Source: Chloroflexus sp. Y-396-1 (GTDB taxonomy: Bacteria; Chloroflexota; Chloroflexia; Chloroflexales; Chloroflexaceae). From it: a stretch of DNA of 64,000 nt. Under the pieces are notes generated by a model, which saw only the letters and a program-made list of their open reading frames with translations, did not search any database and was not told the DNA's origin. Below are positions 1 through 7,106 of this stretch, piece after piece; the stretch's first letter is position 1; every line of letters begins with the position of its first letter. The translations under genes were made by a program, and so were the position numbers. The stretch is taken from NCBI RefSeq assembly GCF_000516515.1, contig NZ_KI911784.1:1334881-1398880 (forward strand). Direction: 5' to 3'.

Positions 1-216
1 GACCTAACCGAACGTGAGCTAGAAAACATCCTCGACCCCTGGGAAGAGGTGAGCGACCCGCTTGATCCGGCAGGGTACGCCGAACGTGTGACTGCCAGCA
101 CCTTCCCCGGCGAAACCTTCCGCGTGCTCAAGGAAAAGGAAATGCGGCAATTTGGCGAGTACCGCACGCGGCGGTTGGTGCTCGAAGCGTGGGAGCGGTT
201 GTCACGAGCACGGTGA
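1..216 (+). CDS. C-terminal fragment of an unrecognised protein (5' end outside window)
   Basis: Frame 1 is open from the first base to a TGA at 214-216 and encodes 71 residues, so the gene enters from the left. The sequence is charged and probably helical, starting DLTERELENILDP and ending in RRLVLEAWERLSRAR. The opening resembles the 'LTxxEL..LLDP' tail seen in some fumarase/aspartase-superfamily lyases, but the following 50 residues do not fit that, so I do not assign a family. It converges on the gene at 261-1685, with a GC-rich hairpin between the two stops. The open frame and hairpin are observed; function is unknown. Confidence 0.55.
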   Translation, partial: DLTERELENILDPWEEVSDPLDPAGYAERVTASTFPGETFRVLKEKEMRQFGEYRTRRLVLEAWERLSRAR

Positions 217-238
217 AAGGTACCATACCCACTGTAGG

Positions 239-257
239 GGCGCGGCGCTGCCGCGCC
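239..257. terminator. GC hairpin between convergent genes
   Basis: A perfect 8-bp stem (GGCGCGGC/GCCGCGCC) with a GCT loop lies between the stop at 216 and the convergent stop at 261. There is no T tract on either side, so it would be a non-canonical, possibly bidirectional terminator. Confidence 0.5.
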
Positions 258-260
258 TAT

Positions 261-1685
261 TCACAAATGCTGAGAGAACCGCATATCGTTGAATGCCGTT
301 CCCGTAAGATGCCCCCGTTCATCAACTTGAGCTGATTTCCCGCTGACTTTCCAATCACGCCCGAAGTTCCCTAGCCCGCCAATCATCTGCGGCGACCCGG
401 ATTGATCGAATGTGGCATACACCATCAATCGGGCATGCGCATCGATCCGCTCAAATGGGTGTGGTGACCACGGGGCATAGACATCAACCGGATAGGTCAC
501 ATTCACGTAGCGCTGGATAATCCATGGTTCGCCCTGGGCGATTCGTGATTGCACAAACGCCAGTGTTTTCTGGGCTGCACTCCGCGAACCATTGATACGA
601 AAGACACCACGACCCTGGCTGTAATACAAGCCACTCCCTGCACCGCACTTTAACACCAGCATACGTCGCGCCGCCGTTGATAGATAAGCAATCTGATCGA
701 TAGTACGAACGCGCTGGAGTTGACAGGCAATCTCGGCGGGCAAACCAATCGCCAGCGGTGAGAGATCAACGACATCGGAACGCAACAGCGCAACAGCGCC
801 AAAGAGCGCCCGTATCCGATCATCAAAGAGATGAGCATAAGCCGGCATAAACGGTAGCGCCATACCCCACTTTTGACGATAGACATAGTTAAGCGGGGTT
901 TCAACCCAGAGTTTACCCTCGGTAGCAGCTCGTGCGATCCGCACAATCATTGGTGGTGGAAGCGCTGGGAGCAATTCTTGACCATACAGAAAATCGATGC
1001 GGAGCAGCTTGCCGCCATCGGCAATCGAGAGATACCCATTTCGTTCGATAATTCGCCGTGCTCCTTCACGCCGATTCAGAACAATATAGTGTATCCCTCG
1101 TTGCGTGTAGATGCGGCGCAGGTAATGTTCACCACGCAACCAGACACTACGAACTGCGTTAACGGCAACCGGGTTGTGGCTACTACAACGCATGATAAGC
1201 TGGTACAGTCCTTGCACCGGATGGCCGGGATGGATGGTAGGGGTTGGGGCGATACTGGCGCAAACATCGTGAATGCCGAAGAAGAGACCCAAGCCACCCG
1301 ATTTCCATTGTACTTCAGCAATTTTCTGCTCGGCGCCAATGGTGATGTAGTCAACCCGACAAAAACGCGGTTCAAGACCGGCCGCGAGCGTCATCCGCTG
1401 CGCCTGAATCTCTTCAGGCCGGAGGCCATACTCGCACAAATCGGCAATCCAACGCGGCTCTTCGCCGGCCAGGGCAGCCCGGTAGAGAGCATTCCACGTT
1501 CGATAAAAATGCTGTAGACAACGCAGATCGGCGTCAATAGCAGCGACTTCATCCTGACTGATGATGCACGACGAAGGCGTGATCAAAGACGGATATGTTT
1601 CACCCGTTCCGTAGATTAAACCGTTGGTTGTCAAAGCGGCGAGCAATTCATCCACTACACCATCAGGATGACGGAGAATGTCCAT
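261..1685 (-). CDS. ATP-grasp-like protein, last gene of six-gene operon
   Basis: The 474-residue soluble protein has no signal peptide. Its C-terminal third looks ATP-grasp-like: a strand-loop containing LVLKCGAGSGLYYSQGRGVF (about residues 342-361) is followed by QRYVNVTYPVDVY (about 390-402). This resembles the lysine strand, glycine-rich loop and E/Q-[YF] adenine strand of ATP-grasp ligases. A conserved-looking block follows with GGLGNFGRDWKVSGKS. ATP-grasp enzymes join a carboxylate to an amine or thiol through an acyl phosphate. It lies 9 bp after an asparagine-synthetase-like gene, so two ATP-dependent amide-forming enzymes are adjacent. The fold is inferred from pattern only, and the substrate is unknown. 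Confidence 0.45.
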   Translation of the reverse strand: MDILRHPDGVVDELLAALTTNGLIYGTGETYPSLITPSSCIISQDEVAAIDADLRCLQHFYRTWNALYRAALAGEEPRWIADLCEYGLRPEEIQAQRMTLAAGLEPRFCRVDYITIGAEQKIAEVQWKSGGLGLFFGIHDVCASIAPTPTIHPGHPVQGLYQLIMRCSSHNPVAVNAVRSVWLRGEHYLRRIYTQRGIHYIVLNRREGARRIIERNGYLSIADGGKLLRIDFLYGQELLPALPPPMIVRIARAATEGKLWVETPLNYVYRQKWGMALPFMPAYAHLFDDRIRALFGAVALLRSDVVDLSPLAIGLPAEIACQLQRVRTIDQIAYLSTAARRMLVLKCGAGSGLYYSQGRGVFRINGSRSAAQKTLAFVQSRIAQGEPWIIQRYVNVTYPVDVYAPWSPHPFERIDAHARLMVYATFDQSGSPQMIGGLGNFGRDWKVSGKSAQVDERGHLTGTAFNDMRFSQHL

Positions 1686-1694
1686 AGTCTTTGT

Positions 1695-3356
1695 CTACAA
1701 GCGATAAGCCCGAAGCCATAACTCGAGCGTCAGCAGCAACCAGATAAACTGACCGTGACGTCGCCAGACCAACCCTCTGCCCTGCATCCAGGCACGAACA
1801 GTTTGTTCACGGAAGAGGTTGCGCGTGCGTGCCGATGGCCCGAGCAATACGTCATTTGCCATCGCGGACAGTGGGCCATGAAGCCAATAGTTTACCGGCA
1901 TCAACATTCCACTCTTAGGACGGTACAAAATCGTTGACGGCAGCAGATCGCGGACTGCCTGTTTCAAGAGCCATTTCTCTTGCAATCCATTGAGTTTCAG
2001 CGTTGGTGGCAGCGCAAACGCCGCATCAACCAGCTCTGGATCAAAGAGTGGGGAACGACCTTCCACACCACCGGCTGCCGTTAACCGCTCAACCTTTGGC
2101 AGAATGTGGTGTGCTCCTTTAGTACGGAGATTGGTATACAGCAACCGGTTAAGAAATGATGACATGCGCGGCGATTCCAGATACGGTTGGACGTGACGTT
2201 CCAGTGGTGGTGCTGCGCGTAACGTTGCAAGTACATCTGGATGAAGCAGCCGCTCTAAATCGCGGTAGCACTTTTGATACGAATGCAAATAGGCCCGAGC
2301 GCGAGCTACCGGGTCTGGATCGGTGCGGTGGAATTCAAACATAAGCATCGGCAGATTCTTGGGGCCACCAAACACCGGATCGCCACCTTCACCATTCAAG
2401 ATCACCGATAGGCCATCACGGGCTGCTGCACGCGCCATCAGCAAATTGGGTGTCGTCAACGGATCGCCAACCGGACAATCAAGAAAGGCCACCGTCTCTG
2501 CCAGATGATCGGCAATCTGCTGTCCATTAAAGGTCAGGATGGTATGGTTTGTGCGGCAGTGAGCTGCAACCAGACCGGAATAGGCCAGTTCGTTGGGATA
2601 TTCTTCGCCAAAGTTAATCGCATACGTGCGCACGGTGCGGTTGTGCAACTGTACTGCCAGGGCGGTAACCAGACTGCTATCAATACCACCGGAAAGAAAG
2701 ACTCCCACCTCCTGATCCACCGGCAACCGAATCGCAACCGCCCGTTCAAGCAGAGTACGTAACCGTTGCGCATACGTCTCGGGCGGTTCAGCCTCGCTCC
2801 ATTCACGTTCAGCAGGTTCCCAAAATATCTCTTCGTGGCTTCCGCCATCGGCCTTTAAGCGGAGACAACGCCCCGGCAGCATCTTGTACACACCTTCAAT
2901 CAGCGTCTCTTCCCCCGGCAGATAGGCAAAGGTCAAAAACGCACGAACCGCATTCAGATTAAGACGTGTCTGAGGAAGGTATGCGCGCAATGCTTGCAAA
3001 GAGAGCGAGGCTATCCATCGCCCATCACAATAGGTATAGAATAGGCTGCGCGTCCCTACGTGATCACGAACCAGGATGAGATCGGCGCCGTCAACGATGA
3101 CAAGGGCAAACATGCCATTAGCCAGGGCAAAACCACGTGCGCCGTATTGAGTATAAAGTTGCAACAATACCGTTTCGTCAGAGCAGTCTTCCGGCAATGG
3201 GCAACCGTCACGCCGTAACGTCTCGAGCAGGAAGGCCCGGTTGAACAGCCGTGCCGTACCGGCTACCGGTCGGCGATCAAGTTGTACCGTTCCCGACGGC
3301 TCACCATCAGGAACAACAGCAGAGATGATTAGATGTTGGACCACTTCAGAAATCAT
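1695..3356 (-). CDS. Asparagine synthetase-like enzyme lacking the N-terminal cysteine
   Basis: The 553-residue protein has the two-domain plan of class II glutamine amidotransferase/asparagine synthetases. The N-terminal Ntn-type domain is recognisable (NGMFALVIVD, RDHVGTRSLFYTY), but the protein begins MISEVVQ, so the catalytic Cys2 that hydrolyses glutamine is absent. The synthetase domain looks complete: PP-loop SGGIDSS near residue 222, GEGGDPVFGG near 319, EGRSPLFDPELV, and KWLLKQAVRD...RPKSGM near the C-terminus. In characterised families (beta-lactam synthetase, lasso-peptide cyclase), loss of the glutaminase goes with intramolecular or non-ammonia amide formation after AMP activation. 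The start overlaps the upstream stop by 4 bp (ATGA), indicating translational coupling. The substrate is unknown. Confidence 0.8.
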   Translation of the reverse strand: MISEVVQHLIISAVVPDGEPSGTVQLDRRPVAGTARLFNRAFLLETLRRDGCPLPEDCSDETVLLQLYTQYGARGFALANGMFALVIVDGADLILVRDHVGTRSLFYTYCDGRWIASLSLQALRAYLPQTRLNLNAVRAFLTFAYLPGEETLIEGVYKMLPGRCLRLKADGGSHEEIFWEPAEREWSEAEPPETYAQRLRTLLERAVAIRLPVDQEVGVFLSGGIDSSLVTALAVQLHNRTVRTYAINFGEEYPNELAYSGLVAAHCRTNHTILTFNGQQIADHLAETVAFLDCPVGDPLTTPNLLMARAAARDGLSVILNGEGGDPVFGGPKNLPMLMFEFHRTDPDPVARARAYLHSYQKCYRDLERLLHPDVLATLRAAPPLERHVQPYLESPRMSSFLNRLLYTNLRTKGAHHILPKVERLTAAGGVEGRSPLFDPELVDAAFALPPTLKLNGLQEKWLLKQAVRDLLPSTILYRPKSGMLMPVNYWLHGPLSAMANDVLLGPSARTRNLFREQTVRAWMQGRGLVWRRHGQFIWLLLTLELWLRAYRL

Positions 3357-3949
3357 CCAAAATCTCCGATGTCGAAATCGTCTGTAAGATCACTGCCGTC
3401 TACATCCTGTTCAACCACGACTGGGTCATAATGAATCTCATTGCTAGACTCAATCTCATAGGCATGCTGACTTTCATCGTCATACGAATCACCCACGCTA
3501 GAGCCGCCCGTCATACTAGCGTCATTAGTACGCGCCATTTGTTCCCGCAATTTTTGTCGTAACATCTCCTCTTCTTCTGGCGTTAGATAATCGGGTGGTG
3601 GCACAAGCGATCCCAACAGAAAGCCAGCGCCTAGCGATGCCAGTATCATCCCCACCCGTCCGCCAAACGACGTTTGATTGATGGTTAACACTCGTCCTCC
3701 GTACCACAGCGTGCGCCCATACCCTTGCTCGCGTGCATAGAAAACTCTGCCGTTACTCAGGGTGCGTTTAATAATGCCATCACCGAGCAATTCATCAACA
3801 CCAGAGTATCCCTGACTATCCTGCCACTCCACCACCCAATCTGACTGCCGCCGTCGCCACTCGTAGGTCCCGTCACTGAAGGAACGTCGGACACTCCCAT
3901 CGGCAAGCACTTCATCTTTGTATGTTAAGACGCGAGGCTCTAGTTTCAC
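3353..3949 (-). CDS. Unknown protein with a membrane segment and acidic C-terminal tail
   Basis: I do not recognise this 198-residue protein. Residues 1-85 contain imperfect short beta-type repeats (LADGSVRRSFSDGTYEW, LGDGIIKRTLSNGRVFY) resembling MORN/YD-like strand pairs. One hydrophobic Gly-rich segment follows (about 97-117). The last 65 residues are very acidic with scattered Ser/Thr/Tyr and end DLTDDFDIGDFG. It is the fourth gene of the operon, 13 bp downstream of the previous stop and overlapping the Asn-synthetase-like gene by 4 bp. Possible roles are a membrane-tethered scaffold or a modification substrate for the neighbouring ligases. Both are speculative. Confidence 0.6.
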   Translation of the reverse strand: MKLEPRVLTYKDEVLADGSVRRSFSDGTYEWRRRQSDWVVEWQDSQGYSGVDELLGDGIIKRTLSNGRVFYAREQGYGRTLWYGGRVLTINQTSFGGRVGMILASLGAGFLLGSLVPPPDYLTPEEEEMLRQKLREQMARTNDASMTGGSSVGDSYDDESQHAYEIESSNEIHYDPVVVEQDVDGSDLTDDFDIGDFG

Positions 3950-3962
3950 AGGACCCTCCAGG

Positions 3963-4916
3963 TTATGAAACCCAACTCATGTATCCAGATGTGCGCCATT
4001 GACGTACTTGCGACCACCACGAAGCTCGCTTGGGCCGTACACGGGTAACAGCCCGTAGTGCACGGAGCAGTGACACTGGCGGCAACGCAGCAATCTCAGT
4101 GTATAAACCGGCCCCCATCCAGAGACGCTCGATCGGTAATAGCGTCACTGGTATCTCGCCTAGATCAACCGGTTGATGTAACGCAAAGAGATGGCGCCGC
4201 AGTGCATGGATAGGACGTAATCCCAACGAACGCACCCGCAAACCGTATGGTAGCTCCAATTGTGCGGGGGCCTCTCTAACCCAACGCATACTGGACGGGC
4301 TAGCGTCGTGTAACAGGAGTACTCTGGGTGAAGGGGCGCGCATGAGCATAGCTACTAGCGCATCTGGCAATGGCGTTGCCTCCTTGGCTGCCAGAATTGC
4401 ACAGGGTATTTCCATATGTAAATAGTTTGCCCGCAACATGTGTGCGATTGAGCTATCCTGACAGATGATTGCGTAGGCCAAACCATAATCGTACAGGTCA
4501 GATTCACGTTCACCGAACGTCAGCGAAGACATCGGTGGTACGGCAGAGAGCAGGCCAGCCGGTTCCCCATAGCGTGTCTGATACACTGCCAACGCCTCAT
4601 CGAACGGCGCAACCGATACCGGCGGGTGGATCGTAAACGGCAGATGTCGTACAAGCTGGGGAAACGTCACCCGAACAGCAGCGCTTACCAGCCCATTCCA
4701 CAGTGGTCGTCTACCAGATAGCGCCATCAGGCCTGCGATGCCACCGGTAACCGAGTAAGACCATCGATCAACTAGGCGGGAAAATGGGCGCAGCGTTCGG
4801 CAAACCTCGTAGTAAAGCTGCCGACGTGTGTAACGAACCCCGAAGCTGTCTAACCGCGTCACACTCTGATCAAGTGCGGTAACAAGCGATAGGAGTGAAG
4901 GCGTCCTCCTAATCAT
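3963..4916 (-). CDS. Unknown protein, paralog of the next upstream gene; possible degenerate Toprim-like domain
   Basis: The 317-residue protein has no close family I recognise. It shares an ordered motif set with the product of 4931-6106: RYTxRQL near the start, a LLLHDAS strand, a [ST]LGLRPxHxxRxxL block, and an almost identical C-terminus (GYMSWVS here, GFMTWPS there). The order IICQDSSIAHMLRAN, ...PDALVAMLM, VLLLHDAS, SLGLRP resembles the Toprim layout of TopoVI-A/Spo11-type proteins, but the acidic Glu and the DxD are replaced. It lacks the zinc ribbon and strong transmembrane pair of its paralog. It is the third gene of the operon. The paralogy is seen in the sequence; the Toprim link is inference. 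Confidence 0.6.
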   Translation of the reverse strand: MIRRTPSLLSLVTALDQSVTRLDSFGVRYTRRQLYYEVCRTLRPFSRLVDRWSYSVTGGIAGLMALSGRRPLWNGLVSAAVRVTFPQLVRHLPFTIHPPVSVAPFDEALAVYQTRYGEPAGLLSAVPPMSSLTFGERESDLYDYGLAYAIICQDSSIAHMLRANYLHMEIPCAILAAKEATPLPDALVAMLMRAPSPRVLLLHDASPSSMRWVREAPAQLELPYGLRVRSLGLRPIHALRRHLFALHQPVDLGEIPVTLLPIERLWMGAGLYTEIAALPPVSLLRALRAVTRVRPKRASWWSQVRQWRTSGYMSWVS

Positions 4917-4930
4917 TGCATCCGCTTCCT

Positions 4931-6106
4931 TTACGAAGGCCAGGTCATAAACCCAACTGACCGAGCCTTAGTCTGGGCCTGAGTTTCTGGATCAACCATT
5001 TGCTTCGGTACAGTTTGTTCTACCGCAACCGTTGCCCGCTTTAGTGCTGCTCGTTCTACCGCTTTCGTTACCACCTTTATCAGGCGGGCAGGTGGAATAA
5101 ACAGCACAGAGGTCTCATACCCCTTGCGTAACCATTTTTGCTCGGCCTTCGTCAGCTTTAAGCCGTTTGGTACGCTGGCCTGCCATTCAAATAATTGCAA
5201 CCATGCTCGCGACGGCTGGAGCTTGCGCCAGGGTAAGCGCAATCGTTGTACATGCCGTGGATGCAACCCCAGGTCAATAATCCGGTGTTGCGGGGTCAGT
5301 TCCCACTCCTTCCTCAGGATCGTCACCATCAAACTCCCAAACAGACTGGCATCGTGAATGAGGAAAATTGGCAGACGTGGCCGATTACGTAACAGGTTAA
5401 TCACATCTCTGTCGAAATCAGTAAGCTGACGCGGGTTGAGTAACGCCAACCCAAGCTGCTCTACTAAGCCATTAGCTCGTAAACAGTCGAGAACATCCTC
5501 GGAGAAGGAGGCTACCACCGCTCGCACACGAGACAGCGGCATATGAAACTGGCGCAAAGCAACAATTTCTTCCTCAGCGACCCGACCGGGGAGCAAGCCG
5601 TGGATGTGTTCCCAGGGTTCGATGTAGTGAACCTCGAATTGTGCAAGCACTTGTTCAAATCGTTTGATATCTAAAGGATTTTTCCGAAAAAACAGAGAAT
5701 ATATCGGAATAAGTATAACAAGTACAACAAAAAGAAACATCAGGAAAATTCGGAGCAAGTAAATAAGAAATGCCACTGAATTTGATATAACAAGACTCGC
5801 ACATAAGATTACGAATATTATTACGGAGAAAGGAACTAGCAAATTCATCAATCTCCAAGATAAAAAAGATGTAAATTGCAACCTTCTTTTCGACGCTTGC
5901 AAAATTACTGCATGTGCCAATTGCCGTGCAGTATACCTATATGTACCCTTTCCGCTCAACCGTTCGGCAATACCGCGTAAGCGCAGGTCGCTTAAACCTA
6001 GGACGTTCTCCCTTGGCTCTAGGGCAAACGCTTTCTTACAACAAGAACATATTCGACCGGTTCGCTCACGGTAGCGCAGTTCAGCGAGGCAGTGTGGGCA
6101 TTTCAT
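4931..6106 (-). CDS. Zinc-ribbon membrane protein, paralog of the following gene
   Basis: The 391-residue protein opens with a zinc ribbon (CPHC at residues 3-6, CSCC at about 20-23), followed by RYTARQL, then two strong hydrophobic segments (about residues 85-140, AT-rich at DNA level). A cytoplasmic-looking C-terminal domain contains IFLIHDAS, DLGLHPRHVQRL and a terminal GFMTWPS. The C-terminal half matches the motif order of the product of 3963-4916, so the two are divergent paralogs. The upstream cupin stop abuts this start at 6106/6107. A regulatory or nucleic-acid role is possible given the zinc ribbon and possible Toprim-like core, but no activity can be assigned. Confidence 0.65.
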   Translation of the reverse strand: MKCPHCLAELRYRERTGRICSCCKKAFALEPRENVLGLSDLRLRGIAERLSGKGTYRYTARQLAHAVILQASKRRLQFTSFLSWRLMNLLVPFSVIIFVILCASLVISNSVAFLIYLLRIFLMFLFVVLVILIPIYSLFFRKNPLDIKRFEQVLAQFEVHYIEPWEHIHGLLPGRVAEEEIVALRQFHMPLSRVRAVVASFSEDVLDCLRANGLVEQLGLALLNPRQLTDFDRDVINLLRNRPRLPIFLIHDASLFGSLMVTILRKEWELTPQHRIIDLGLHPRHVQRLRLPWRKLQPSRAWLQLFEWQASVPNGLKLTKAEQKWLRKGYETSVLFIPPARLIKVVTKAVERAALKRATVAVEQTVPKQMVDPETQAQTKARSVGFMTWPS

Positions 6107-6793
6107 CTACGCACCTCCCTCTAACACACTGGCCAGTCGCCGGAGCCACCCTGCCAGTCGTTCGCGTAGCGATGTCGTTGCATGTACCCGATCCGTTGCC
6201 ATTTCCGTTTCCAATTGCCGCAACGCCTCAAACAACCGCGCTGCTACCTGATCACCCCGACGGGCACGCTCCGCTGCCATCGCTGCGGTAATCGCATAAT
6301 CCTCGTGATCGATACCCATACCGGTGTTGGCAATCACTAATGGCAACGGTGTATCAGCACGATTGTTGAACGAGTGTGGCATCATCGCCGGAATGTGCAG
6401 CATCGAACCGGGGATCAGGCGCACGTGAGCGACGGTTGACCGTTCTTGATCGTACAACCCACACGACGCATACCCCATGCTTAGCACAAAGTGCTCGGCG
6501 CCATGGGCGTGCGGCGTGAAGGCGCTGTGTGAACGGACAAAGCCAAGCTTACAGGTGGCGTTCGTTGGGTTTTCGTCTGAAGTCGTAGCAGAGCCGATGA
6601 GATAGCGCGTATACTGCCCTGCGTCAATAAAGCGAAGCATGTCAACACAATCTTCGCTACGTCGAGTTGGATCGAGACGACGGAGGCAATCTCGCCCTAC
6701 AGCATAAACGACTCCGTCCGGAGCAAAGTAGTACACCGTTGCACCAGAAGGAAGCGTGCGTTTGAGGTGTTCGAGGTATGGAGCGATAGACAT
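6107..6793 (-). CDS. Cupin-domain protein, first gene of operon
   Basis: The 228-residue protein carries a central cupin barrel: motif 1 is FTPHAHGAEHFVLSMG (His, His, Glu ligands) and motif 2 is GSMLHIPAMMPHSFNN, whose His is the fourth ligand. Cupins bind a divalent metal and act as oxygenases, isomerases or small-molecule sensors. The C-terminal 60 residues form a charged helix rather than a DNA-binding domain. It is the promoter-proximal gene of the 261-6793 operon, with a 14-bp palindrome about 70-80 bp upstream of its start. It could be a metalloenzyme of the pathway or its ligand sensor. Confidence 0.75.
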   Translation of the reverse strand: MSIAPYLEHLKRTLPSGATVYYFAPDGVVYAVGRDCLRRLDPTRRSEDCVDMLRFIDAGQYTRYLIGSATTSDENPTNATCKLGFVRSHSAFTPHAHGAEHFVLSMGYASCGLYDQERSTVAHVRLIPGSMLHIPAMMPHSFNNRADTPLPLVIANTGMGIDHEDYAITAAMAAERARRGDQVAARLFEALRQLETEMATDRVHATTSLRERLAGWLRRLASVLEGGA

Positions 6794-7106
6794 ACCTGGG
6801 TAGACACTTGCGAGACGTATTTTGCCGACACACGGTTAAGATACCATAACTCGATTTATCTTTTGTTAACAAAAAATTATGAAAATGTTAAGCCATCCCT
6901 GGCCGACGGTCTTCCATTCGGTGTTCCTTACCGTTTAGATCACGAACGAGACACTGGCAGCCTGCCTTACACATTCTGCCTAGAGACGAGTGAGCGAGGT
7001 TCTAGCAACCCTTTGCGTGCCAAGACATGCCTCTTCCTGTAGACATACCAGTCTCCATGGGTATAACGACAGAAGACAATGGCAACTCACCATCATGGTC
7101 TATTCT
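6794..7106. other. Intergenic region: leader of the cupin operon
   Basis: This 313-bp gap holds the upstream region of the minus-strand operon that starts at 6793 and the 3' flank of the minus-strand membrane protein gene ending at 7107. An AT-rich stretch at 6840-6890 with a palindrome is the only distinctive element. On the minus strand, TGGTATCTT at about 6847-6839 could be an extended -10. No convincing gene is present. Confidence 0.5.
6861..6874. promoter_or_regulatory. 14-bp perfect palindrome upstream of cupin operon (candidate operator)
   Basis: TTTTGTTAACAAAA is perfectly self-complementary and lies 68-81 bp upstream of the cupin start, next to the likely minus-strand promoter. Its symmetry and location suit a repressor or activator dimer site, but no regulator is identified. 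Confidence 0.4.

Noticed and set aside
873-1517. 214-residue plus-strand reading frame
   Set aside because: Antisense to the ATP-grasp-like gene, no ribosome site, no domain; the minus-strand frame has clear motifs and operon spacing.
1695-6793. Lasso-peptide cluster
   Set aside because: The Asn-synthetase-like gene fits, but no RRE protein, transglutaminase-like protease, short precursor or exporter gene is present.
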